From CAYXTW01 sp964452645 (GTDB lineage Bacteria > Zixibacteria > MSB-5A5 > GN15 > PGXB01): a DNA stretch of 64,000 nt. This document shows positions 18,664-27,097 of the stretch, one piece after another (the stretch's first letter is position 1; every line of letters starts with the position of its first letter). The stretch is taken from positions 6,810 to 70,809 of the forward strand of contig CAYVMO010000016.1 of assembly GCA_964452645.1 (NCBI GenBank), read 5' to 3'. The notes below the pieces were generated by a model. The model was not told the origin of the DNA. It saw only the letters and a list, made by a program, of their open reading frames with translations, and did no database searches. Both the position numbers and the translations under genes were made by a program.

Positions 18664-19443
18664 ATGAGAACCGGAGTCCCAGTTGTCGGTCGGCGGGCGA
18701 TAAGTTTTATTTCCCGGGTCGGAAGTATATTCCTGCTTCTCGGCAAATCGATTTATTATTTCAAAGCTATTCCTCGGTCACTGAGATTAATTTTCGAACA
18801 ATGTTTCATGATCGGCAACAAATCGGTGCCGCTGATATCGATTACGTCGATTTTTATCGGCGCGGTGGCGGCCTGGCAGGCAGCCTATCAGTTTAAATTC
18901 ATCGGGGCGCCGCTTCGTTATCTCGGCGCCGCGGTGGGCAAAGCGATTGTTATTGAATTGTCACCGGTGTTAACCGCGCTGGTCGTCGCCGGACGAGTCG
19001 GAGCCGGAATCGCCGCCGAGCTGGGTACGATGCGTGTCACCGAGCAGATTGACGCGCTCGATTCGATGGGTATCAACCCGATACGATATCTCGTGATGCC
19101 GCGCTTTTTTGCCAGCGCCTTCATGTTGCCTTTGCTGACTATGTTTTCCATCGCCATTGCCATCGGCGGGGCGCTTCTGGTTTCGGTACTTTTTGTCGAT
19201 CTGTCATACGAGACATTTTTGTCCGGTATCAAAGATTCATTTAAAATGTCGGACCTGTTTGCCGGTCTCGTCAAGGCCTGGGTTTTCGGTGCCATTATCG
19301 GTCTGGTCGGATGCCGTGAAGGATTTTATGCCGGCGGCGGTGCGCGGGGCGTCGGGACGGCCACGACGCAGGCCGTCGTAATCTCGGCAGTGATGGTACT
19401 GATTTCGGACTATATCATCGCTACGATTTTGTTCCGGGTGTAG
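18664..19443 (+). CDS. mlaE: MlaE-type ABC transporter permease
   Basis: Inner-membrane permease of the Mla/MCE phospholipid transport complex of didermic bacteria. 259 residues with about five hydrophobic segments and family motifs LTALVVAGRVGAGIAAELGT, VTEQIDALDSMGINP, and GCREGFYAGGGARGVGTATTQAVV. The ATPase gene follows by six bases. No MCE-domain (MlaD) gene is beside them; radA comes next, so the substrate-binding part must lie elsewhere. Confidence 0.93.
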   Translation: MRTGVPVVGRRAISFISRVGSIFLLLGKSIYYFKAIPRSLRLIFEQCFMIGNKSVPLISITSIFIGAVAAWQAAYQFKFIGAPLRYLGAAVGKAIVIELSPVLTALVVAGRVGAGIAAELGTMRVTEQIDALDSMGINPIRYLVMPRFFASAFMLPLLTMFSIAIAIGGALLVSVLFVDLSYETFLSGIKDSFKMSDLFAGLVKAWVFGAIIGLVGCREGFYAGGGARGVGTATTQAVVISAVMVLISDYIIATILFRV

Positions 19444-19449
19444 TACAGA

Positions 19450-20205
19450 ATGGATAGCTACATAAAAATCGAAAACCTGAAAAAATCATTCAATGAGAAC
19501 GGCGTTTTGAAGGGTGTCACGCTGGAGATGAAAAAGAATGAGTCGCTGGTGGTTATCGGACGCTCGGGCTGCGGCAAATCGGTATTGCTGAAACATCTCA
19601 ACGGGCTTATCCATCCGGATGAAGGGGCGGTATTTTTTGAAGGGCGGGATATCTCCGAACTTAAACCGAAAGAGCTTGTTGGCTTGAGGAAAAATATCGG
19701 GATGCTGTTTCAATCAGCGGCGCTGCTTGATTCATTGACCGTCGGGGAAAACGTTGGGCTCGGTTTGCGGGAAAGCCGACTTTATAAGGAAAACGAAGTT
19801 ATAGACATTGTCGAAGAAAAACTGAAACTGGTCGGTCTCTCCGGGACCTCCGATGTATATCCGTCGGCGCTATCAGGCGGGATGCGCAAACGGGTCGGTT
19901 TGGCCCGCGCGATTGCGACTGAACCGGAAGTCCTTCTGTACGACGAACCGACGACCGGGCTCGATCCGATCACCGCCGATATGATTAATGATTTGATTCT
20001 GGATTTGAATGAGAAGCTGCATGTCACGTCGATTGCCGTCACGCACGATATGAAATCGGCCTACAAAATCGGCCAGCGGATAGTTATGCTGCATGACGGC
20101 ATAATCGAATTCGACGGTGATCCGCAGCAGGTGCAGAATTCGGGCAACGAAGTTGTCGATCAGTTTATTCACGGCCGTGCCATCGGTCCGATACAGCCGA
20201 ATTAA
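19450..20205 (+). CDS. mlaF: MlaF-type ABC transporter ATP-binding protein
   Basis: Drives the MlaE permease. 251 residues: Walker A GRSGCGKSVLL, Q-loop GMLFQSAALLDSLTV (typical of MlaF), signature LSGGMRKRVGLARAIA, Walker B LLYDEPTTGLDP and H-loop AVTHDMKSAYKI. The short gap to mlaE shows one transcription unit. Confidence 0.93.
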   Translation: MDSYIKIENLKKSFNENGVLKGVTLEMKKNESLVVIGRSGCGKSVLLKHLNGLIHPDEGAVFFEGRDISELKPKELVGLRKNIGMLFQSAALLDSLTVGENVGLGLRESRLYKENEVIDIVEEKLKLVGLSGTSDVYPSALSGGMRKRVGLARAIATEPEVLLYDEPTTGLDPITADMINDLILDLNEKLHVTSIAVTHDMKSAYKIGQRIVMLHDGIIEFDGDPQQVQNSGNEVVDQFIHGRAIGPIQPN

Positions 20206-20209
20206 GATT

Positions 20210-21565
20210 ATGGAACGAAGAATAAAAACAGCTTTCGTATGTACCAAATGTGGCGCGATTCATCCGCGCTGGCAGGGGCAGTGCCGCGAATGCGGCGAAT
20301 GGAATTGCCTGGCCGAAGAACAGATTGTGAAATCCTCGAGAAAAAGCGAGAAAGTCCGAGCGGCCAGGACGCAAAAATTCAGCGACATCGACGATAATCT
20401 TCTTTCAGGATATGCATCCGGTATAACCGAATTCGATCGCGTTCTCGGCGGCGGACTGCTGCCGGGCAGCGCCGTCCTGCTGGCTGGCGAGCCGGGAATC
20501 GGTAAATCGACCTTGATTCTACAGGCTGCGGAAGCATACTCCCGTTGTGAATTAAAAGTCTTGTACATTACCGGCGAAGAATCGCTCGTGCAGTTAAAAA
20601 AGCGCGCCGAGCGATTATCCATCGACGGCAAAAATATCTCGTTGGTATATTCGAACGATCTTGAGGAGATTACGGCAATTATTGAGGATGAAGGTTTCAA
20701 TATTCTTATTGTAGATTCGATTCAAACCATCGCCAGCCGCGTTTTCGAATCTCCGCCGGGGACAATCGGACAGATTCGCGAGTCGGCCGGACGCCTTATC
20801 GAGTTGGCGCGCAGACATGATTTTTCGCTGTTCATGGTCGGACATGTTACCAAAGAAGGACTGGTCGCAGGGCCGAAAGTCCTCGAACACATGGTCGACG
20901 CTGTACTATACTTCGAAGGTGATAATCAGTATTTATATCGTATTCTGCGGCCGGTGAAAAATCGCTATGGTTCCACTTTTGAACTCGGTGTTTTCGAGAT
21001 GTCGATCGAAGGACTCAAGGAAGTCGAAAATCCGTCGTCGCTGTTTTTGACTGAGTACGAAGGTCTCAGCCGTTCGGGAACGATGGTGGCGGCATCATGT
21101 GAAGGCAATCGGCCGATACTGGTCGAAATTCAGGGGCTTGTTTCTTCGGCCTCGTACGGAATGCCGCAACGAGTCGCCGGCGGAATCGATAATAAACGTC
21201 TGGCGCTGCTTCTGGCCATTCTCGAAAAACGGGCCGGGGTTCCGATGGGCGGCAATGATGTTTTTGTCTCCGTCGCAGGCGGTCTGAAACTTACCGAGCC
21301 GGCGGTTGATCTGGCGGTGCTGGCAGCGATTGTATCATCGCTGCGCGATATTCCTATCGACACAAAAACGGTCGTCGCCGGTGAAGTCGGTCTTTCGGGT
21401 GAAGTGCGTGCGGTCGGGATGATGGAAGGCCGAATTTCCGAGGCAGCCAAATTGGGATTTAAGAGAATTGTCGTACCACAGCAAAACCTGGATGGGTATA
21501 TCAACAGCAACATCGAGATTATCGGCGTATCATCTCTTGAAAGGGCATTGGAAATTTTGTTTTGA
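20210..21565 (+). CDS. radA: DNA repair protein RadA
   Basis: RecA-like branch-migration helicase. I place the start at the ATG 20210, four bases after mlaF, because the zinc finger begins there (Cys11, Cys14, Cys25, Cys28 in FVCTKCG...CRECGEW). A longer frame reaching back into mlaF has no family similarity. Walker A GEPGIGKST (93-101), the RadA motif KNRYGS, and the Lon-like C-terminal domain (GGLKLTEPAVDLAV, GEVGLSGEVRAV) are present. 451 residues, the normal length. Confidence 0.95.
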   Translation: MERRIKTAFVCTKCGAIHPRWQGQCRECGEWNCLAEEQIVKSSRKSEKVRAARTQKFSDIDDNLLSGYASGITEFDRVLGGGLLPGSAVLLAGEPGIGKSTLILQAAEAYSRCELKVLYITGEESLVQLKKRAERLSIDGKNISLVYSNDLEEITAIIEDEGFNILIVDSIQTIASRVFESPPGTIGQIRESAGRLIELARRHDFSLFMVGHVTKEGLVAGPKVLEHMVDAVLYFEGDNQYLYRILRPVKNRYGSTFELGVFEMSIEGLKEVENPSSLFLTEYEGLSRSGTMVAASCEGNRPILVEIQGLVSSASYGMPQRVAGGIDNKRLALLLAILEKRAGVPMGGNDVFVSVAGGLKLTEPAVDLAVLAAIVSSLRDIPIDTKTVVAGEVGLSGEVRAVGMMEGRISEAAKLGFKRIVVPQQNLDGYINSNIEIIGVSSLERALEILF

Positions 21566-21580
21566 CATAGAGGATATGAA

Positions 21581-22153
21581 ATGGAAAAGGTACAGCTAAA
21601 GCCGCAATGCATGTTGATCCCCCTTCCGGCGGTACTTGTCTCCTGTGCGGCCGAAGGATTCAAACCGAATATTATTACAATCAGCTGGGTCGGGATTGTC
21701 AATTCGGAGCCGCCGATGCTTTCGATTTCGGTAACACCCAAACGACACTCGCACAAAATATTAAAAAAGGCCGGGGAGTTCGTTGTGAATTTGACGTCTG
21801 AAGATAATCTCAAAGCGGTCGATTTTTGCGGCAATCGTTCCGGCCGCGATTATGATAAATTCAAGGAGATGAATCTGACGCCGCTTCCGGGGCGGCTTGT
21901 CATGGCGCCGCTCATTAAGGAGTGTCCGATTAATCTGGAATGCCAGGTCCGTCAGACATTGAGACTCGGCAGTCACGAGATGTTTATAGCAGAAATCGTG
22001 ATGGTGCACGCCGATGAAAACCTGCTCGATGACAGGCAGCGCCCCGATATTGATAAATTAAAACCATTGACATATTGCACTGTTGCCCGGGAGTATCGCG
22101 GCGGCCTGGAAAAAATTATGGGGCGTTACGGCGGTGTGGCCGGGAAAAAGTAA
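21581..22153 (+). CDS. Flavin reductase-like domain protein
   Basis: 190 residues with the FMN-binding split-barrel of the flavin reductase/DIM6-NTAB family: NIITISWVGIVNSEPPMLSI near residues 30-50, then KRHSHKILKKAGEFVVN and DFCGNRSGRDYDKF. Family members reduce FMN or serve as small oxidoreductases. The partner and substrate are not visible. It lies in a plus-strand run between radA and tgt. Confidence 0.85.
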   Translation: MEKVQLKPQCMLIPLPAVLVSCAAEGFKPNIITISWVGIVNSEPPMLSISVTPKRHSHKILKKAGEFVVNLTSEDNLKAVDFCGNRSGRDYDKFKEMNLTPLPGRLVMAPLIKECPINLECQVRQTLRLGSHEMFIAEIVMVHADENLLDDRQRPDIDKLKPLTYCTVAREYRGGLEKIMGRYGGVAGKK

Positions 22154-22161
22154 ATCCTGAA

Positions 22162-23298
22162 ATGAACTCCGACTGTTTTTCCTTCAATTCGAATAGTACC
22201 GACGGCGTCGCGCGGGGCGGTGTTATCGGGACACCTCATGGCGATTTTCAGACTCCGGCTTTTATGCCGGTCGGTACGAGCGGTGCAGTCAAGGCGATGA
22301 CGGCCGAAGATCTCGAAGAGTGCGGGGTGGAAATAATTTTAGGGAATACGTACCATTTGTATTTACGTCCCGGTGAAAAACTGATAAAAGAAAAAGGCGG
22401 GTTGGCGCGATTTACAGGATGGAATAAACCGACGCTCACCGATTCCGGCGGCTTTCAGATTTTTTCCATGCAGGACTTGCTGGAAGTCGATGATGCCGGT
22501 GTTACTTTCAAATCGCATCACGACGGTTCATCGCATCGTTTTGATCCCGAAAAGGTCATTCAGATTCAGCGTGATCTGGGCGCCGATATAATTATGTCGT
22601 TTGACCAGTGCGTTCCGTATCCGGCCGACCGGGAACTGGCGGCGACGGGTGCCAACAGGACATACGCCTGGGCAAAAACCGGTCTGGAATTCTTTAAAAG
22701 TGAGGAAGATAAGATTAAAACCGGCGCGGCGCTGTTCGGGATAGTTCAGGGCTCGACTTATGCTGATTTGAGGAAACTGTCCGCGGAACAGATTGTTTCG
22801 CTCGACTTTCCCGGATATGCTATCGGCGGTCTGGCGGTCGGCGAATCAAAAGAAGAAATGGAAGAGATGCTCGCCTGTACTATTCAGTTTCTGCCCGACG
22901 ATAGACCGCGGTACCTGATGGGGGTCGGCTACCCGGAAGATATTCTAATGGCGGTATCGTACGGCGTGGATATGTTCGATTGCGTCTTGCCGACGCGAAA
23001 TGCCCGGACCGGTATGGTTTTCACTTCTGAAGGCCCGCTTGTTTTTCGTAACGCCGAATACGCCGATGATGACCGTCCGCTTGATGTCAATTGTGATTGC
23101 CGCGTCTGTCGTCGATACAGCCGGGCTTATCTTCGACATCTGTATAATCAAAGCGAAATAACCGCGCTGGTTCTGGCCTCGTTTCATTCGACGTTTTTTT
23201 TCCAAAATCTTATGCGAAATATCCGCCGGGCAATAGAAGATGGACGGTTTGGTGAGTTCCGAAAAAGATTCCTGAAGGTTTATGCCGAAGGTGAATAA
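22162..23298 (+). CDS. tgt: Queuine tRNA-ribosyltransferase (TGT)
   Basis: Exchanges guanine-34 for preQ1 in GUN anticodon tRNAs, which include the tRNA-His of this window (anticodon GTG). I start it at the ATG 22162, since the upstream in-frame stretch overlaps the flavin reductase gene and lacks family sequence. Motifs: DSGGFQIFSM with catalytic Asp94, GLAVGESKEEM, PRYLMGVGYPEDI, MFDCVLPTRNARTG, and zinc ligands CDCRVCRRYSRAYLRH. 378 residues, the usual length. Confidence 0.95.
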   Translation: MNSDCFSFNSNSTDGVARGGVIGTPHGDFQTPAFMPVGTSGAVKAMTAEDLEECGVEIILGNTYHLYLRPGEKLIKEKGGLARFTGWNKPTLTDSGGFQIFSMQDLLEVDDAGVTFKSHHDGSSHRFDPEKVIQIQRDLGADIIMSFDQCVPYPADRELAATGANRTYAWAKTGLEFFKSEEDKIKTGAALFGIVQGSTYADLRKLSAEQIVSLDFPGYAIGGLAVGESKEEMEEMLACTIQFLPDDRPRYLMGVGYPEDILMAVSYGVDMFDCVLPTRNARTGMVFTSEGPLVFRNAEYADDDRPLDVNCDCRVCRRYSRAYLRHLYNQSEITALVLASFHSTFFFQNLMRNIRRAIEDGRFGEFRKRFLKVYAEGE

Positions 23299-23962
23299 GC
23301 GGAGAATCTTTATATTCGGCATCTTAATCCTTTGGATTTTAGTAAGTTTCCGTGCTGTGTCGGCTGCCGATGCAGCCGATCCGGTAATACGATTTTATCT
23401 GAATAATCTTAGTTATGTATTTAATCAAAATTACATTTTCAATTCGGATTCGGGATTTTCATGTATAGTCGGATCGATTCTGGAAACTACCGACTATCGA
23501 GGGCGAACGGATAAAATCGACACCGCCGTTTATCAATTATTTTATGATAATGGACTTATGGATTCATCGTTGCTTCTTGAAGCTGCGAAATCGGAAGAAA
23601 ATGTATTGCCGGGTGATTTCCGGCCGCCGCAGCTCTGGAAGGAAAATCTGCTGTTTGATTTCTATCCCAATGATACCGGGGCGGGGCCGCTGGCGATAAG
23701 TTTCGAATCGGATTCAATGGATTCCTCCGATGCTGTGGTCGGTTTTATAAATCTCGACAGAAATGATTTTTATATCGAAGCGCTGTTTCTTCATTATCCG
23801 AATCCCGAAAACTCCGAGCGCATCTCCGAGGTATATATTTTCCAGCGTTCAGGCAAATTTATTTTTCTTCGGCAATATGAAAGACAAACAGCAAAATTGC
23901 GCTTTTTCGGCCGACAATTTACAAGACAGACTATCAACTTTTCGAAGTACCAGTTTAAGTAG
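23282..23962 (+). CDS. Secreted protein of unknown function
   Basis: 226 residues. The first 28 form a signal peptide (basic MPKVNKRR, a hydrophobic core, then AVSAADA with an AxA-type cleavage site). The rest is rich in Asp, Asn and aromatic residues, with no cysteine pairs or motifs I recognise, and a predicted beta-rich look. It overlaps the 3' end of tgt by 17 bases, so it is translated from the same message. Likely periplasmic; function unknown. Confidence 0.7.
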   Translation: MPKVNKRRIFIFGILILWILVSFRAVSAADAADPVIRFYLNNLSYVFNQNYIFNSDSGFSCIVGSILETTDYRGRTDKIDTAVYQLFYDNGLMDSSLLLEAAKSEENVLPGDFRPPQLWKENLLFDFYPNDTGAGPLAISFESDSMDSSDAVVGFINLDRNDFYIEALFLHYPNPENSERISEVYIFQRSGKFIFLRQYERQTAKLRFFGRQFTRQTINFSKYQFK

Positions 23963-24010
23963 ATATTATTTACTTGCCCCGGCATTTGAATGAGTCTATA
24001 ATTATCAATT

Positions 24011-24751
24011 ATGAAGCGTAGTCCCGATTTGCTCAAATCTCAACTGGATGTGCATCGTCTTCCGGTACATATTGCCATTATTATGGATGGCAACGGACGC
24101 TGGGCCAGCAAACGGAACCTGCCCCGTACGGCCGGGCACGAAGCGGGAGTCGAGGCGGTTCGCAAAGTCGTGCGGGCGTCGGCCGAAATAGGCATAAAAT
24201 ATCTCACGCTGTATACTTTTTCGGTCGAGAACTGGAAGCGGCCGCGCGAGGAGGTCGCTGCCCTGATGCGCTTGCTAAGCAAAACAACACGTCGTGAAAT
24301 CGATGAACTGAATCGAAATAATGTCCGGTTAATTACAACCGGGAGAATTGACGAATTATCGCTGTCGAGACGCAAAGTCCTGGCTCTGGCTGCCCAGAAA
24401 ACCAGAAAAAACAGTGGTCTGGTTTTAAATCTGGCCTTGAATTACGGCGGGCGAACGGAGATTATCGATGCCGTCAAAGCCATCGCTCTGGGGATCAGAT
24501 CCGGCCATATTCAACCGGGCGAGATTAATGAAGTATTATTTTCGAATTATCTCTATACGGCCGGGCTTCCCGATCCGGACCTGCTTATCCGGACCTCCGG
24601 GGAAATGCGAATCTCCAATTTCCTCCTCTGGCAGACCAGTTACACAGAGTTATATATCACCGATGTTCTCTGGCCCGATTTCGATCGGAGCGAGCTTTTT
24701 AAGGCAATAATCGAATATCAAAAACGCGAACGCCGTTTTGGGAAGATATGA
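24011..24751 (+). CDS. uppS: Undecaprenyl diphosphate synthase (cis-prenyltransferase)
   Basis: Makes the C55 lipid carrier for peptidoglycan and other polymers. 246 residues: IIMDGNGRWASKRNLPRTAGHEAG with catalytic Asp26, TLYTFSVENWKRP, ALNYGGRTEIIDA, and DLLIRTSGEMRISNFLLWQ...EL with the C-terminal PDF-like motif. It is followed directly by cdsA, the common uppS-cdsA order. Confidence 0.95.
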   Translation: MKRSPDLLKSQLDVHRLPVHIAIIMDGNGRWASKRNLPRTAGHEAGVEAVRKVVRASAEIGIKYLTLYTFSVENWKRPREEVAALMRLLSKTTRREIDELNRNNVRLITTGRIDELSLSRRKVLALAAQKTRKNSGLVLNLALNYGGRTEIIDAVKAIALGIRSGHIQPGEINEVLFSNYLYTAGLPDPDLLIRTSGEMRISNFLLWQTSYTELYITDVLWPDFDRSELFKAIIEYQKRERRFGKI

Positions 24752-24755
24752 TGTC

Positions 24756-25568
24756 ATGAGTAGAAATTTAATTACCAGGATCATAGTGGCCGTGATTTTT
24801 GGACCGTTGATCATTCTTGTTTGCTATTTGGGCGGTTACTGGCTGCTCGGTATGATTGCGCTTTTCGCCTTAATCAGTACTGTCGAATATATGATCGCCG
24901 GCGGGGTTAAAGCCTCATCTGTCGAATTCTGGCTGACACTTATTTTTATGGCGCAAATGATTTATGTCGGGTCTAAGATTTCTTTTAATTATGCCTTTAT
25001 GACCTTTGTCGTATTTTTTATCCTCAACGGATTAATTTTCGCGGTCAGAAATAGACCACCGGCGAAACTTTTTGATAGTCAAATGCGACTGGTTTGGGTT
25101 GTCGCTTATCTGGGGATGATGTATCCTTTCGTTTATCATATCCGAATGCTTTCCGATATCGGCGGCGACTGGCTATTGCTTTTATTCGGAACGCTCTGGT
25201 TATCCGATACGCTGGCGATGTTTATCGGTAAGGCTTTCGGCAAAAGAAAACTGGCTCCGACCGTCTCACCTCATAAAACAATCGCCGGCTTTACCGGAGG
25301 TTTGCTGGGCGGAATTATTATAGCTTTGATTCTGGCTTTCTGGAGACTTTCCGGTCAATACATACCGTATCTCCTCGGCGCGGCGGTTCTTGTCTCAATT
25401 GTAGGACAGCTGGGTGATCTGGTCGAGTCATGCTGGAAAAGAGCCATTGGTATCAAAGATTCATCAGCTGTGATTCCGGGTCATGGCGGCGTATTAGACA
25501 GATTCGATTCTCTGCTTTTCGCCTCACCGGTGCTGTATCTATATCTGCGGTTTATTATTTATAGATAA
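24756..25568 (+). CDS. cdsA: Phosphatidate cytidylyltransferase
   Basis: Makes CDP-diacylglycerol for phospholipids. About 270 residues, with seven to eight transmembrane segments and the family signature GDLVESCWKRAIGIKDSS...PGHGGVLDRFDS near the C-terminus. I choose the ATG at 24756, five bases after uppS; an in-frame TTG at 24738 would overlap it. Confidence 0.93.
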   Translation: MSRNLITRIIVAVIFGPLIILVCYLGGYWLLGMIALFALISTVEYMIAGGVKASSVEFWLTLIFMAQMIYVGSKISFNYAFMTFVVFFILNGLIFAVRNRPPAKLFDSQMRLVWVVAYLGMMYPFVYHIRMLSDIGGDWLLLLFGTLWLSDTLAMFIGKAFGKRKLAPTVSPHKTIAGFTGGLLGGIIIALILAFWRLSGQYIPYLLGAAVLVSIVGQLGDLVESCWKRAIGIKDSSAVIPGHGGVLDRFDSLLFASPVLYLYLRFIIYR

Positions 25569-25580
25569 GGGGAGAAAGCG

Positions 25581-26480
25581 GTGAAAATAGTTGACTTCAT
25601 TTTTGCCGCCCGACCGATGCTTCTCCTTCCGACCTGGTCGATTTATTTATTAACTTCAAGGTTTATTTACGGCAACGGTGAATTTGAAATCGGCAGTAAA
25701 TTGATACTGGCTGGAATTACACTCATAACCATCGGGGCTTATTTTATTAATCAGATTTATGATTTCGAAACCGATAGAATTAATAAGAAGCTTGGTTTTT
25801 TGCAGCAAGGTTTAATAAATAAAAACGAAATGATGGCGGCTTTTATTGTAGCCTCGATTTTCCCGCCAATTGCAGGATTTGCCGTCGACATCAAAATAGG
25901 TTTGATAATGATGGTCATGGTTTTGCTCGGAATTGCCTATTCGGTTCCTCCAATCAGGCTAAAAGACCGGCCGCTCGGTGGATTAATGGCCAATGCGATC
26001 GCTTACGGTGCATTGGTACCTTTGTCGGTCCCCGGATTTATGGATTCGGCCGATATTTCTCGAATATTTATTGTCATTTGTTTCTTTATGATGGTTGCCG
26101 CCGGGTATTTGCTGACGGTCATTCCGGATCGCCAAGGCGACCGCAAATCGGAAAAATCAACGCTGGCGATACGGTGGTCCGACAGGCCGATAATTCTTCT
26201 TGCGCTTGCTTTTCTTCTTGTGGCGTCGTATTCGGCACATAATCTGAATAATATTCTTTTGGTAATTATATGCTCCGTATCAATAGTACTATTCATATTA
26301 GCCCTTTTAATTGGCAGGAATAGTGTTATATTTTTCGCCTGCAAATTTCCCATATTGTTGCTTTCATTATTGGCGGGATATTACTTCCCGACCTATTTTG
26401 TTTTTTTGCTTGTTCTCCTGATTTTGACGCGGCTATATTACAATAGGCGTTTTGGAATCGTTTACCCGAGGCTGATTTGA
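25581..26480 (+). CDS. UbiA-family prenyltransferase
   Basis: Membrane prenyltransferase of 299 residues with about eight transmembrane helices. The first Asp-rich motif is NQIYDFETDRINKK and the second is IPDRQGDRKSEKSTLA. The overall pattern resembles the (S)-2,3-di-O-geranylgeranylglyceryl-phosphate/chlorophyll-synthase branch more than UbiA or MenA, but this is by eye. GTG start 12 bases after cdsA with GGGGAG upstream. The acceptor is unknown; the neighbours suggest lipid or lipid-carrier chemistry. Confidence 0.75.
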   Translation: MKIVDFIFAARPMLLLPTWSIYLLTSRFIYGNGEFEIGSKLILAGITLITIGAYFINQIYDFETDRINKKLGFLQQGLINKNEMMAAFIVASIFPPIAGFAVDIKIGLIMMVMVLLGIAYSVPPIRLKDRPLGGLMANAIAYGALVPLSVPGFMDSADISRIFIVICFFMMVAAGYLLTVIPDRQGDRKSEKSTLAIRWSDRPIILLALAFLLVASYSAHNLNNILLVIICSVSIVLFILALLIGRNSVIFFACKFPILLLSLLAGYYFPTYFVFLLVLLILTRLYYNRRFGIVYPRLI

Positions 26481-27019
26481 TGAGATATTTTTATATCCTG
26501 ATTTTTGTCTTTATTATTTTCGCCGGCTGCCGGCCGTATCCGCGCTATCGAACCGGCGAAGCACCACCACCCGAGGAACGGAAAATTCAACAACCTCTCG
26601 ATCGACAATATGAAGCTGCCGATGCTAAGAAATTGCAGACGAGCTCCGACAAGCTTATCGAATTGGGTCGGATTATCCAGAGTTATCTGGGAACACCGTA
26701 TAAAGGACAATCACCGTACAGGAAGGGGATCGATTGCAGCCAGTTTACGAGAGAGGTATATAACAAATTCAACGGAACGAAACTTCCGCGCACCGTTAAG
26801 AAGCAGTTTCAGGTTGGTCAAAATGTCTCCGGAACCAAGCTCCGTTACGGCGATCTGGTCTTTTTCCGCACTGACGGTCGATCGATTTCTCACGCCGGAA
26901 TATACATCGGATACAATGAATTTGTCCACGCCTCGACCTCCGAAGGAGTCAGAATATCGGATATAAGAAGTGATTATTGGAAGAATCATTTCGTCGGCGC
27001 GAGAAGGATTCTTCAATAA
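26480..27019 (+). CDS. NlpC/P60 family lipoprotein hydrolase
   Basis: Predicted cell-wall peptidase of 179 residues. The N-terminus is a lipoprotein signal with lipobox IIFAGC (Cys17). The NlpC/P60 domain (about 60-178) shows catalytic Cys86 in KGIDCSQF, His138 in ISHAGIYIG, and a third polar residue near His150 in FVHAS. The start ATG at 26480 overlaps the previous stop by one base, so it is coupled to the UbiA-like gene. Confidence 0.9.
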   Translation: MRYFYILIFVFIIFAGCRPYPRYRTGEAPPPEERKIQQPLDRQYEAADAKKLQTSSDKLIELGRIIQSYLGTPYKGQSPYRKGIDCSQFTREVYNKFNGTKLPRTVKKQFQVGQNVSGTKLRYGDLVFFRTDGRSISHAGIYIGYNEFVHASTSEGVRISDIRSDYWKNHFVGARRILQ

Positions 27020-27097
27020 CAGGAATATTAAGTCATACCTGATTGATTTAACCTCGATTGTATTCGATTTTTCCGCCCATAAAATCGTAAGACAGGT

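Noticed and set aside
20117..20209. N-terminal extension of radA into mlaF
   Set aside because: The zinc finger begins at the ATG 20210; the extension overlaps coding DNA and has no RadA-like sequence.
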